NCBI GenBank assembly: GCA_905250025.1
Contig: CAJNOJ010000179.1
Span: 26,334 to 90,333 of the forward strand
Length of the DNA stretch: 64,000 nucleotides
Reading direction: 5' to 3'
DNA from: Adineta ricciae
Taxonomy: Eukaryota > Rotifera > Eurotatoria > Adinetida > Adinetidae
The notes under the pieces are model-generated. The model worked only from the letters and a program-made list of their open reading frames with translations, had not been told where the DNA came from and ran no database searches. Each line of letters starts with the position of its first letter. Within the stretch, counting starts at the first letter, position 1. This document shows positions 35,157-59,053 of this stretch, in pieces. The position numbers were made by a program, and so were the translations under genes.

Positions 35157-38100
35157 TTATAATTTTCTTGAAGAATCACATATGTCACCTTCATCATCAT
35201 TAATATTTATTCCACTTGATAAACTAGCGTTAGATGTACTAACTTGACGGGTTTGTTTTTCTTCATCATAAAATTCCAGTGATTGAGGACCTGGAAAGAT
35301 TAGTTGACATATGAATGTGTCGAGAATGAATTCAATGAAAATCTCCTACATACCGAAATAGCTCAATAATATGGGTAGAAATAGTAAACCGTGCATTGCT
35401 CCGACAATAACTAGAGCGAAGTACATTCGGAAATAGAACACTTGAAACAATTGCGACTTGGCAAAAGCGAGAACTACGACACCACCGATTTTAGTTAGTG
35501 TTATACCACTAAACACCTAGGAGCGGAAAAGAAAGATCCTTTTTTTTCAATATGCACTCGAATGTGAATGGCAAGCTTACCGAACTACCCATCTCAGCTA
35601 ATGCTATTCGAGCACGGATCAATCGAGTCTCACCCGGTTGAACAGCAAAATAACGTGCAATGTGAGCACAGAATTCAACTGCAATACCCACCGACTGCAA
35701 AGAAGAACAATGAGTTCGGATGACAACGTTTCATAAAATCTTACCATGACAATATTTACAACAGATACTGCGTTTAATTCAATATGCCACAGGTACATAA
35801 CGCCAAACATGTCGATGATAATCATGAATACACAAAGAAGAATTAGAAATGCTGTATGAAAGTCGAAACCAAGTAAAATACATGTAACGAGAAATACAGC
35901 CGTAAACGAATAAATCAAATTCACAATAAGATCACGCCATATAGTCAAATATTGATCATAGAAAACATAGAATACACTGAAAAAAACGACAAATGACTAA
36001 ATTGTATTTTGAGTTCAGTTAATTATGAATTGTACGGCACGTGATGTTATTTGATCGTTAGATAATGAACTAAGGTGCCTCGTCCTCAATCGATACATAA
36101 GTCATTTGTAAACAGAAACCTTGGTTAGAAGAGATGAAATTAAAGGAAGCGATGTTAGATTAAAAAACCGATTGTGCCTGGTTCTTTAGTTATCATGAAA
36201 TCATGAAGTTTGATGACAAAAACGGTTCTATGCTAAATTGACTACTTATTGTACTGTAATGAGAAGAAGAGTAATCAGATACTTTGCTCTCGTACTTGTG
36301 AATATTATAAGCATGTTTCATTAAGAAAATGAATTGACTAGTAATGTCGAAATGTCCTTGAAAACATATCTTCTCAAAGATCTACTACTTATAAATCTGT
36401 TTTCCTCCCGAATAGGTTCTCACTGCGTAGGCAATGCACTAGAAGTATTTTATTTTCAGTTTTTTCTTCACAGATCGAAGGTAATGCACATCGTCTTCGA
36501 TCTTGATTATTTCAAGCGGAAACTCACACAACTCATTTATGCTTCAGCTATCTCATGTGTCGCAATTACATATTCATGACGTTTGATGGATATCGGTTCA
36601 ATTAGATGTCATAGTGAGGTTGCCTGAAACATAATTACCTGTAGGGAAAGACGGGGTAATCTTCGAGCTTGTTCGAATCGTGGTATGGTCGAGTTTGATT
36701 GTTTAGAATAGTTTTAGAAATGTTTTTCGCTATCTCATTTGCACTTTTCATTGCACCGATGAAGTCCTTGGATGTTTTCAATACTGAATGAAAACCCATA
36801 AAGTAGGATGTTTTCACTTCAGTTCGGTTAATTAATTCAACAGCATCGTGATAAGCAGCATGACCACCCTTAGGACATTTCTCTCCGGGATTGTCGATGA
36901 GAAAATATTGAATATATCTTTGAAAATCGTCTGGCGATGGTCGTTGATTGTCTTGGAATGTTATTGGACATTTCAAACATAATGTATCGTTTACCGTTGC
37001 TGGACAAAATTCGTGCGTTCGATTGTTTATTCGACAACAGGGTGGATCATTCGTTGATTGTAACCAGTCGAAATAATCGTCAAGCCATGACGAAGGTGAT
37101 TGAGCAAGATAATAAAGTTTCGGTTGTCTCAATGCTTCACCGATTTGTCCAAGTAAAGACATTGAAGAACAACCCGATGTGCCACAAAGTAAATCTTGTT
37201 CACTTATGTTTTTATAATCAATTGCATCTTGATTAACCACAAAATACACTGGCGCACCAACGCTGAGATAGTTTTCTAGTCCATAGAAGTAATCTAATAC
37301 ATAGGAATCTTTTGGCATTGATAGTTTTTGATCAAGACCGATAGGTATTCGGTGAATGATTGATAGCGACAAACATGTAATTGCGATAAAGATTGAAAAT
37401 ATAAGTGCACGAACGTAAGTGTTACCAAGAACGAATGGTGTCCAAACTTTAGCAAAGATTTGCTGTAGAATTCCTTTACTTCTTGGTTCATTTGGATTAT
37501 CTGTTGGTAAAGTTAAAGACACTGGTACACAACAACAAAGATCAGATCGATTCGAATCTTGTCGTCGAGCATCAAGTGCAAGTACTGACACGAAGCACGT
37601 GATTTGAAGTAGAAAATCAATCAATACAGCCATAAATGCGTATAACGAAAAGATTTGTACAGCGGGCATTGGTGTCAATGCACCGAGAAGAAAAGCAATC
37701 GATTCACTTGACGCTGTCAGTAAGATTGATGGACCAATACGACTGATTGTTGTGGCTAAACGTATGTCAATCGATGGATAATTTTCATTTTTCATATGTT
37801 CGAAATGTTGAACAATAATGAAAATATTATCCACACCAACAGCCAAGACCAGAAATGGGATAACTTCGAAGATAATTAATGTACCAGCAATACCACAATA
37901 GGAGAAAAATCCAATCGAACTCATTACAGATAACAAAACAAAAAGAACACCGATGAATCCCACAGAGATTTTCAAATCGATTAAACATGTACGCCATGAT
38001 CGAATATGACCAAGTGTTAAGGTAACATAGAGAAACATGATTGTATAAGAGATAGCAATCGTTAAAATATCTGATTGACTTTGTCGATTCAATTCATCTT

Positions 38101-40507
38101 CGATTGAACGTTCAGCACTGTAATACACAGTGAAATTTGCTGTTTGGTTCCATTCTCCAGCAGCACGTAGAGATTTTTGTTCTTCTGTGAAGTTCTTCAT
38201 AAAACTAAGGAAAACCTTTTCCCAAGCTTCGGCTAAAATACATACACATAAGGAAAACTTTCAGATTACAACGAGATGCAAACAAACCTAATTGAACTTT
38301 TTCCGGATCATTAGAATTCTCAATGACAATAGTAATTACTAATGCTGTTGCATTGACGTAAGCTGCGTCAGAATAATTACCCAGAACCATAAACGGATTT
38401 ATTGTTCCACCAAAATCTCCGAAACATGAAAGACCCAGCGAATCATTAGTTGTTGTTGGTGCTTGTGAACAACTGATAAAATGAGTTGTATAGTCGAACA
38501 ATGTAAAAAAATCATCGCCAATACGTTTATAGAGATTTTCACGCGAATTTTGAAAATATTGTAAGATCGAGAAAACTGTGCAGTTCTCATTGTCAGGCTC
38601 TAAAGGCTTGAAGCAGATGTCCGATAAGCTGACCGTTCGGTTTTTCTCATCGACATCAGCTGTTAATGATAACACTTCCGTTTGAAGATCAAGTACACGT
38701 GAAAGAAAATCCAGTTTGAATACAGGACCAAATGTGTACTCAGCGTAAGGTGCAGGCGGGGAGAGATAATCAAATGTTTCAAACGTTTGGTCATCTGGTA
38801 CAATGATCAATTGTGTTGTTCGGTAGAAAGGTCTAGAAGACAGAGGAGATTTTCGATGAAAATTCAAAGAAAATGAATGTTACTTGAAGTGTTTATCGAA
38901 ATAATCTTTTTGTTGACGAGCAATACTCGATTTAGCTGACCATAATTGAACGGGATCGGTAGTCACTTGAAATTTGATTAAACCACTGGAGAGACCAGCG
39001 ATGACAATAGTACCAGTGAGCAAAACAATGAACGGATGTTGAGCACATACAAGGCCAAGTCTAAAGATGTTGAAGAATAGTTTGAGATGATTCGTTTGAC
39101 GTTTCTCCTACCGAAAGAACATTCGTTCCAGATATTGCTCTGTACGACGACGAATACTAATAAGACAACCTCTTTTTTTCGTTTGAACAGTTACACGTAA
39201 CAGCGAAGTTTCTTCTATAATTAGAACACGATACGTTGAAATCTAATGACAAAATGAATTTGATTTACCTGTAGGTTGTTCGATGATAATTGTTTGACGC
39301 TTTCGAAATGTAGGCAAAATAACCATAGTTCCATGAAATACAATTAAAAGCAGTACAGTACATATTACAGCAATGACAACCCAGCCATCCATATTAAATA
39401 TAAGAAACTTTTTCTCGGGCACATCCGGTGGCAACGGTCGGCACGATTTCAAACAGTCCTAACATCATACATTTATTTCATTATCAAACACCCGGAAACT
39501 CTTTTATGCTTGCACAAGACTTACTAGGCAACCACAGGCAGTTTTATTTTCATATTGTGTTATTAGTGGTTCATTACACAGAAACGTTGTCTGGTTAAAA
39601 TAGGTTTCACTTTGTGTTGTATCATTTTGAAATAGAATATAAATAGGAAATGGCACAGCAGGATTGTCAACACATAAATATTGCATAAACGATTCTTTTG
39701 TACATTTATCGTACGGACGACCACACATGGTATCGAGTGAGTGTTGATTTCCGCCGGGATATAGGACATCTCTATAAAATATGTAAAGTTACATATTGAT
39801 TGAGAAAAGAAAGTCGTCACAGGTTACTGACCGACACGAATCAAGAATACGCTGAGCAAAATCGTCAGCAACTGTGTAATTAATCGATTCAACAGTAATA
39901 CGTCCCGGATATTTTTCACTAGTGCCCGTTTCAATAACACTTAGATAATTACTTTGATTAGCAGCACACGTCATAGCACAGAATAACGAACGAAAATTGT
40001 AGTAACAAGATGGACAACGGCCTAACATCAATTTTGCCATACCAAATTGGTCCGCCATCGTCGCTATTTGTTCCGATGAACAACAAGTGTAGGTATCATT
40101 TGATCCTAAATAAAGTAGAGGATATTTTTCCTCAACAGTAAATGTCAACGGATGTTTAGCATGCTAGATTTCTTTGACAGATACCTATTATTGATGTCTA
40201 TCCTATTTGTCATTTACTTGTTAAGCTAGACAACTTTTACTTACCATTATAGATCATTCCACAAGCTGTTTCTAATGTTTGTAAAGCGGTTTCGTCTGTC
40301 AATAATTTTGCAGTACCATTGTATTCACAGTTTGTGAGCTTGCCTTTAGAATTTCTGCCACATTGGTCATACCAAATGCAATGGCCATCCTTAACCTAAA
40401 ATGAAACCAGTTTTTCTATGAGAATATTTACAAAGAAATTCAGTTCATACCTCAGCAACAATGTGACACAAAAAGAAACAAAAGATAAATATAGAGAATT
40501 TTAACAT
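35157..40507 (-). CDS. NPC1: NPC1 lysosomal cholesterol transporter
   Basis: Multi-pass late-endosome/lysosome protein that takes cholesterol from NPC2 and exports it. About 13 exons start from the ATG at 40507 (signal peptide [19 protein letters not shown]). The Cys-rich N-terminal sterol-binding domain follows ([41 protein letters not shown]), then the first transmembrane helix ([18 protein letters not shown]), the lumenal middle domain, and the sterol-sensing domain ([35 protein letters not shown]). The second lumenal domain is next ([21 protein letters not shown]), then the C-terminal helices ([40 protein letters not shown]). The stop is at 35157. The intron between 35975 and 36648 is about 670 bp. 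Vertebrate NPC1 ends in a dileucine LLNF signal. This one ends SSRKL, so sorting may differ. Confidence 0.95.
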
Positions 40508-41416
40508 TATGAATATGATCTAGAAATTATGAAAGTAATAGTCTAATATTATTGTATTTATTACACAAAACTATGACCCCTTTTTCGTTTCTCGAAGACA
40601 AGTACTGACCAATAGAAAATATCTCGCCATATTTATTTAATTAAGAACGAAAAGATAAACATTCACACATACACACCTGTCTTCACGACAACTCTTTTTC
40701 TAATTTCAAAGGAAAACGTTATATCATTCGTTCTTAGCCACCTTCGAAACGCACTATGCCAAAAAGATAAAGAGTAATCTCTTTTATCGAAATGTCTGAT
40801 TTCGAGTCAACCAAAGGTTGTCCTGCAGAGGTTCTCGATAAAAAAAAAGATCAAAATACGCGATGTTCTCGAAAAGAAAAAAGTCCATCCTACGACTAAA
40901 CTCCACGCAAACAACGCACTTTGTAACATTCAAACTCCAACATACTTTAGATGACTCATGCATTCGCAAAGAAAACATTTGTACGTGCTTTATTTTGTTT
41001 CGCAGCGAATGGTTATGAAACATTCGAGCACATGCAATGTGTTCTTTCGATCAGCTCATACATACGCAATAGGTGAGTCATTCTGCTTAGAAGGAAGAAA
41101 AACGGCAGCAACAGCAATCGATTTACTTTCTTTTGTTTTATTACAGACATATATAAATATATGAGAGAAAAAAAAGAGAGTACCTGTCTGCCTGAGCAGT
41201 TGCTTCTGATATCAGATGATCGTTATAGTAATGAGATATGTATGAACAGACAGACAGTATTGCAAGAGAAAGTGAAGAAAAAATGTCGAGAAAAGTATAT
41301 GTGCTTGAAAGAAAAGTGAAATGAGAGAAAACGAGATGGACATGTTTTCTTCGCTACGGACCAAGCCGTGATATATAAAATCAAAAACGTAAAAGAAAAA
41401 CCGTACATTTTCCTTT
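40508..41416. other. Intergenic DNA between NPC1 and SEC14L1-type genes
   Basis: No domain-bearing frame. The part next to 40508 should hold the NPC1 promoter. Confidence 0.4.
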
Positions 41417-49224
<7,808 letters not shown>

Positions 49225-50261
49225 CTAAATAAATGGAAAAAAAGAATCCAAAAGGTCATGTTGACATGCGTAGGCTAGTACTGTTTGCTTCTTTGCACTA
49301 TTCAATAATAGTATAGACAGAAAAACTATCGCTAGAAAGAAACTATTGCCATTGTTTAGATATTTATCCGAAGAAAAAGCAGCAAATGTGAAGAATTATA
49401 TAAGGTTTTTTTTCTTTTCTCAATGTCACGATGTTCTTTCGATGACTCTTTCTCTACGCTGATGAGAGATTTATCGGGTATAAAAAGTAAACGGAAAATG
49501 CATTTAGGTCAATGAAACTAATAAAAACTATTTCGTATTGATTTGAGTGAACGAATTTTGATAAGAGAAAAAACAAATAAATGTTCGAGAAAAAGTAACA
49601 ATAGACACCAGCATAGCATTTATCTAATCAAATGATTCATTGATAACGATGTCAACGACCTCTTTCAATTCTTTTATCATTGGATGAACACTTTAGCAAT
49701 AGCAAATCAAACACTTGCCTGACTAACTAACTGATTTTACATATTTTTCTTGAACTGCAAATGAAAAGAATTTGAAAAAAAAGAAAACAACATGGCAACT
49801 ATCATTTGACTCATTCAAATGTAGAACGATGGGTAGACTCATAGTTTCTTTGGAATACTTTTAATTACTTAAAATCAATCAACATTAGACTTCTTTTCCG
49901 TCACGAAGCATGATTCGTGACATCATCTGGCTCTTCATATGAATGAAAAGAACATAGACACACAATGTTTATCATGGCAAAGAATATCATCAAGTACAAC
50001 AGGAACATAATGAACAAATTCATCATTATTGCTAAGATCTGCTCCGATTGATGGACGACTTATAACTAATTTATTGCGCATGGCATATATTTCTATTCGA
50101 CAATTGAAAATAATGTTGAAAAAATAACACATGTTTTTGCTCTGTGTACCAGGAAGAATAAGAACATGTTATTTTGGATTGATATACTGAAGCTTAATCC
50201 GAATTGTTGTTTTTCTTTCTAGATGAATAGAGATTTCTTGAAGAAAACTAACTAATGGTCT
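49225..50261. other. Divergent intergenic region (PTEN / ABHD13)
   Basis: A minus-strand frame at 49935-50132 (containing RNKLVISRPSIGADLSNND) has protein-like composition but no recognised domain, and I found no flanking exons. It may be chance or an upstream non-catalytic exon. Confidence 0.35.
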
Positions 50262-51709
50262 ATGTCGATACGAATTTTAATAAAACGTCATTGTTGGTCT
50301 TCAATCATCATGGTTTCACGATACCTTTCATCCGTCTACAGGTCTCTAGGTCAAATGTGTTCCAAAAAAAAGTACCATCTATTGGCAAACTCAGCGTTAA
50401 TTAATAACAAAAAATGTCACCTATCGACTATCCTTCAAGAAATCTCAATAACATTCGGTTTATCCTTATTTGCATTTTATCTCTTCTATCAATTATTTGG
50501 AAACATTATATTGATTCTTGTTCTCGTATTTGGAATACTATGTAAGTAGGTTTTGTTCTTTTCTAATTAGTGAATACAATGAACAAGTTTAGCTTCACTA
50601 TACGGTTTACAAGATATGTTACTTTATCAACCGGATGAGCCAGATACCGCACGAACAATTGTACAAACACCCGAGTTATTTCATATGGAATATGAAACGA
50701 TAATTATTGAAACAGCTGATAATGAAAAATTGCATGGATATTTACTAACACAAATGAGACAAAGTGAAGAATGTGCAACATTGGTTTTCTTTCATGGAAA
50801 TGCAGGAAATATAGGACATAGGTATGAACTAATCAAGTGCTTCTTGAAGAAAAATGAAACTTTGATTATATTAATAACAATTAGGTTACAAAACGCTCAT
50901 TTACTCTATCGGACATGTAACATTAACATTCTTCTATTTGATTATCGTGGTTACGGCAAATCAACTGGTGTTCCGTCAGAAACAGGTCTTTATACAGATG
51001 CACAAGCTGTATATGATTTCGTTCGATCACGAAATGATTTAAATCAAGGGAGAATTATTTTATTTGGACGTTCATTAGGTGGCGCCGTTGCCTTGCATCT
51101 CGGTAATTATCTTAAAACGCATATATGACCATATTCATTTGTTTTCTATGCATTCAAAGCTGCACATCTTGCTGAAAATGAAGCAACACCTCCATTACAT
51201 TGTGTAATTGTTGAAAATACATTTACGTCAATACCCGACATGGCCAAACGATTGTTTCAGTTCTTCATACTTGATTATATACCCACTTGTTACTACAAGA
51301 ATTTAGTAAGATATTTGGAAACGAAAATCGATTAACATGTGTTTTGAACAAAATTTAGTTCTCCTCAATTAGCAAAATTCGCCACATTAAAATACCTATA
51401 CTTTTCCTCTCCGGTGAACAAGACGAACTAGTGCCACCACAGATGATGCGCAAATTACATGACGTTCGTCGATTCTAAACTAGTTTGAAACCATTAGATC
51501 TTGAATTTTTAGGAATGCCAAAGTGCAAAAAAGCAACTGATTTTATTTTCCGACGGCCAACATAATACAACTTGGCTTACACGGAATTATTCAACGCAGA
51601 TACAAAAGTTTCTTACAGAAGTATGTTGACATACCCATCGAAATCAATTATCGCTTGTTTTCTTTTCTTCCAGTGTTCAACATTACCTTCCGAAGGAATA
51701 TCAGTGTAA
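50262..51709 (+). CDS. ABHD13: ABHD13 serine hydrolase
   Basis: Membrane-anchored alpha/beta hydrolase (the ABHD13 family includes reported depalmitoylation-type enzymes). Seven exons (50262-50541, 50593-50821, 50885-51102, 51160-51305, 51359-51463, 51513-51620, 51674-51709) sum to 373 codons plus stop. Vertebrate ABHD13 is about 337, and the excess is an N-terminal extension of about 35 residues before the transmembrane helix (LFAFYLFYQLFGNIILILVL). Conserved motifs are LYGLQDMLLYQPDEP, FFHGNAGNIGHR (oxyanion), LLFDYRGYGKSTG, the nucleophile in FGRSLGGAVALH, the Asp in LSGEQDELVPP and the His in FSDGQHNTTW. The C-terminus SEGISV parallels the vertebrate end. An internal Met at codon 17 could be an alternative start. 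The catalytic triad is complete, so the enzyme should be active. Confidence 0.93.
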
Positions 51710-52666
51710 AGCAGCTTTAACAGCCGATGAAACCTTCCCAATCAGTTGTCTTGAAATTTTTTGTTGAATTAGTGATATCTTGTTCTATTTATTTCGATTT
51801 GACTTCGGCAAAGAAATTCAATCTTAGAAAAAAATATTTGAAAAGTTTTTTTTACACGAGCATTTCTTTCTTTCTTTCTTCTTGATGCATATCAATCTTT
51901 TCAATAAACAATAATCAACTGGATCAAATGAATGATAGACATAAAAACTCCGTCTAATTAACTGTCGACTTCATTCATACAGTTATTTATCACAAAGAAT
52001 CGGATGTATTTCTTTCTCTTTTCTCATCAAATCATGGCAGCTATCATTGAATGTTGACATATCAAAGGTGAATTTGATGTGTTAATTGATACATAGAAAT
52101 CACATACAAGATTTTTCTCTTTTTCTTACTGATGCGAAGACATTTGATGTAGGAAAACATGCCAATCTATCCGATTTCTTTTCTTCGATGTGCGTGTTAC
52201 AACAGGATGATAAAACAAATTTCATCTTCGTGTCTAAACAGTTCTCGATTATCTTCAGGAGATTTTCTTTCTCATTGTATTCTGGATTGATGTCGAAATG
52301 AAATTGTAGTCTTCTGTTCCGGTCAATGAGTTGAGTAGATTAACATGCAAGAGATTTTCTTTCGGATGAAAATTTCTTTTGATCATCTCGCTTGTTTAGA
52401 ATAACAAGCAAAGAATTCGCCTGTCTAGAATGGAAAAGTTAATCAATCTGTTTTGATTTGATATGTTTAGAGGTGTTTATCTTAGCAAGTTTACCTCGAA
52501 TAACCAATCAGTCAAGTAGATCGAGGATGGCCTAGATTATTTCAGATTTCGACATCTTTGATAATGTTATTGTCAATTCTCATGACGTTGACGACACTTT
52601 TTTCTCTTATAAGACCGGCATTGATTTCCAAACAATGTTTCTCCTTTCATTTCTCTCGAATTCATC
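51710..52666. other. Intergenic DNA, no gene seen
   Basis: T-rich, with no coding evidence. This should contain the promoter of the cholinesterase-like gene. Confidence 0.45.
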
Positions 52667-55935
<3,269 letters not shown>

Positions 55936-56236
55936 CATATTACACTCTTTTAGCTTTTGGTTTCTTTTTTTCTATTCATGTTGAATAATAATATTAATAA
56001 TAATAATAATAATAATAATAGCAATCAGTATGTAGACTTGATCACCGTTTTTTCTCTGAAATATTCATTTGCGCTGATTTTCAACCAGTTAATTATATCT
56101 GTAAGAAAGGTGAGTGGATGAAACAGACGTTTAAGAATCGATGTAAAAGATAAAAACAAACAATATGAAATACTTTACATTAGAAATTCGTTTTTCATAA
56201 TAGTTGCTTATTTAACATTTCATCATGTTTACAATC
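55936..56236. other. Convergent 3' spacer with (AAT)n microsatellite
   Basis: Lies between the 3' ends of the cholinesterase-like and repeat-protein genes. It contains an (AAT)n run at 55984-56021. No gene. Confidence 0.5.
55984..56021. repeat. (AAT)n microsatellite
   Basis: About 12 AAT/TAA units with one imperfection. Confidence 0.9.
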
Positions 56237-58093
56237 TCATACATAGACAACTTCGGGTGCATGTGCGTATCGTTGATGAGGCTCATTGACATAGATGACA
56301 TCAGGTTGGTACGATCCTGGGTACTGATTATCTTCAACATAAATGACATCAGGTTGGTATGAACTTGGATGAGTATTGTCAACGTAAACAACATTTGAAT
56401 GATCGACGTATTGTTCTTGGGGTTCTCCAAGGTAGTATAGCTCCGGATGTGGTTGATCTTGGACGTAAACTACTTCGGGTTGTCGTACTCGTCGATGGTC
56501 AGTTTCGGTAACGTAGACAACCTCTGGTTCAGGAGCACGTTGTTTTCCTGTTTCTTTTACGACTATGATCTGTGGCTCAGGTGTTGGACGTTTCTCGGTT
56601 TCTTTGACAACAATTACTTGATGCTCGGGCGTGGGACGCTTTTCTTTCTCCTTTACAACGATGACTTGAGGTTCAGGTGTTGGACGCTTTTCTTTCTCCT
56701 TCACTACGATAACTTGGGGCTCTGGAGTTGGTCGTTTGTCTCTTTTATCAATATAAATTACTTTTGGCTCGCGCGAACGTCGTTCTTTGCGGTCATCATC
56801 ATAAGCATATTTCACATAACGTGGTGTTGAATCTTTTTCATCGATAATCTTAACTTCATTGCCGTCTTCATCGATGTACACGTAGCCTTCATTATGTGGT
56901 GCGGGCTGCTCTTCGTCAAGATAAATTACTTCGGTGCGAGGTGAACGACGTGTATCAAGAGTTGATGACGATTTTTTCATACGGATATATCCTGCCGGTG
57001 GTGTGCGTTTTCGTATCATTGTTGATCGACGTGGTGAGGCAGGTTTAAGATAGTAGACATCATCATCTTCTCGCTCTTGTTGTGGAGATTTACGTAGGAT
57101 GCGTACCGTTCGTTGAGGTCTTTCAACAATCGTTTCCTACATGAAAAGATTTCTTAGTTGAAATAATACAAACCATCTTATCAGCTTAATCACAACGAAC
57201 TGATAAACATCAAAAACTGGTACCTCTATTCTTATCACAAAAGAATGGTGTGACTTACTGTTTGACGATCGGTGTTCTTATAACCAGTATCTTCTGTTTT
57301 TCGTTGTACTACATAATCATGTTTGCCAATCCGAACACGTTGTGACGTATCTATGGTGTTTTTGGGTGGAGTGGGAGATTTCAATTGATAAAGAGAAGGT
57401 CTTTTGGGCGGGTAACGAGGACTATCTTGTCGTTTCGGAACATAAACAGGTTGTGGACCAGGATCTTCTCGATATGTCGTTGAAGCCACATATTTCGGTT
57501 TTGTCTGAGGAATGGTTATAGTTCGTATCGTTGTAACACGTTTCTTTTCCGGAGGTATTGAAGTAGTCCGAGCAGGAACTTGTATCGCGGGTAATCGCTG
57601 AGTACTCTGCCGGACATTATCACCCTTCTTTATTTTATATCTTGCTTCATTTGCTTTTTTAACCAGTAAAAACGTGTCCGAACGTAGTGATGGTCGTTTA
57701 ACAATATTGTCTCGTGTTGAAGTTGAAGGATTTCGAGTTGTTTTTATCGTTGTTGTTGTTGTCGTCTTCGGATCTGCCCGTTTTTCTGGTCTAAACTGTA
57801 CATAATAATTTTGAGACATGTGTACCTGTTTCTTTTTCTTTGTAAATAATCCTTTCAAAAGACAAAATTGCCTAACGGATTTATTTCTATGTCTTTTTTT
57901 CTCGGTACTCAAAAATGACGTTTCAATCTTCTCTGTTTCAAAGTAAACGGAGAAAAACAATCGAGTCAAACAGAAGACTTACTTTGGGAGCGCGAGCTAT
58001 CAGTTGTGTTTTAGCAACTGGTGGTATGGTGCGTCTTGTTTTCGTCGTGGGATAATTATACGGATAATATCCAAAACCACTGGATACCGGCAT
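56237..58093 (-). CDS. Novel tandem-repeat protein (PEPQVIVV repeats)
   Basis: Exons 58093-57983, 57825-57259 and 57136-56237 join in frame to 525 codons plus stop. The first 37 residues are Tyr/Pro-rich (MPVSSGFGYYPYNYP). A disordered basic Pro/Thr/Arg-rich region follows, with many YVP and RYPPKRPS words. The last exon holds four to five copies of a 16-residue unit (KRPTPEPQVIVVKEKE) at about 56740-56540, then a series of diverged PEVVYV / QPDVIYVEDNQ units to the end, PEVVYV. The I/V-x-x-V strand followed by a charged turn could form repeated beta strands. There is no signal peptide, transmembrane helix or cysteine. I do not recognise it. A structural or cuticle/cytoskeletal polymer is conceivable, but this is a guess. 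Confidence 0.7.
56250..56790 (-). repeat. Coding tandem repeats, 48-bp and longer units
   Basis: About five near-tandem 48-bp units, each encoding one KRPTPEPQVIVVKEKE-like copy, occupy roughly 56545-56740. They are followed towards 56250 by diverged units of 42-60 bp encoding PEVVYV or PDVIYV. Adjacent 48-bp units are close in sequence, which points to recent duplication. Confidence 0.75.
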
Positions 58094-59053
58094 CGATAGA
58101 ATCTACAAATATGCCATTATATACATCACGTTCACTTCTACAGAGATTAGGAATGAAAGAAGTTAAATATTTTGTTTTGCTTTTTTCTTTTCTTTTGAGA
58201 ATTCGATTGTTTGCATACAGTCACGATGAATCAGAAATAAAACAGTTTATTTGATCGAGAAAACATTTCATTGAAGAAGAAACAATAGATGTTATATATC
58301 AATCGATTTCATATCAATCAATGGTCAACTTAGTCGAGGAGACAACGAACTCATTCAATATCCGTGAAATTCTTATTCTCATATTTCGGTATCCATTATC
58401 ACACAACAGAGTATTAATTGATCATCTATCTTATATTCCAGAAAAAGTTTATCTTTCTGACTCATTAATCTTTTGTAACAAGAAAAATATCATCTCGAAA
58501 GACTCCTTTTCCTTTTCCTTTTCTCAAGAATTTCTCTGTTATTTCATTACAATGACCAAACGGTGAGAGTTCGCTCTTCTTTCGGCATGTTTATCATGAA
58601 ATGGTACTCGTTTTTGTTTAGCTAATTATGCTGATGGGCAACTGTTGGTGTAATCGAACACATTTGGTTCGTGTCGTTTTGCATTCATTCATGGCAGCGA
58701 AGCACTTTGAAAAAAAAGCGTTTTTACTACTTTGTAAAAGAAACAAATGTTGAATAGATCGTATTTGTTTGTTGATTTTTCGTGCGAGAAATGAGTGCGT
58801 GAGAAAAGAAGCATATCTATTCAATCATTCGGTTTTATTTTGTTGTTAAAACAGATGACGACAAAAAAAAATAAGAATGAGATATGAAATAAAGGTATAT
58901 GATTGATGATGAGGGTTAAAAGAAGAAAAAGAAAAAGAGAAAGTGAGAGTGAGAAAAGGCTAAGCACGAATTTTATTTGCTTTTTTGTTGTTATGAAGAA
59001 AGTGATTAAACAAAACACAAAGGTCTTTTTCTTTTAAACTAATTTCATTTGAT
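58094..59053. other. Intergenic DNA, no gene seen
   Basis: T-rich frames only. No recognisable domain. Confidence 0.45.

Noticed and set aside
36334-36579. Plus-strand open frame within the NPC1 gene
   Set aside because: It sits in the long NPC1 intron, has no domain, and NPC1 splices across it in correct phase.
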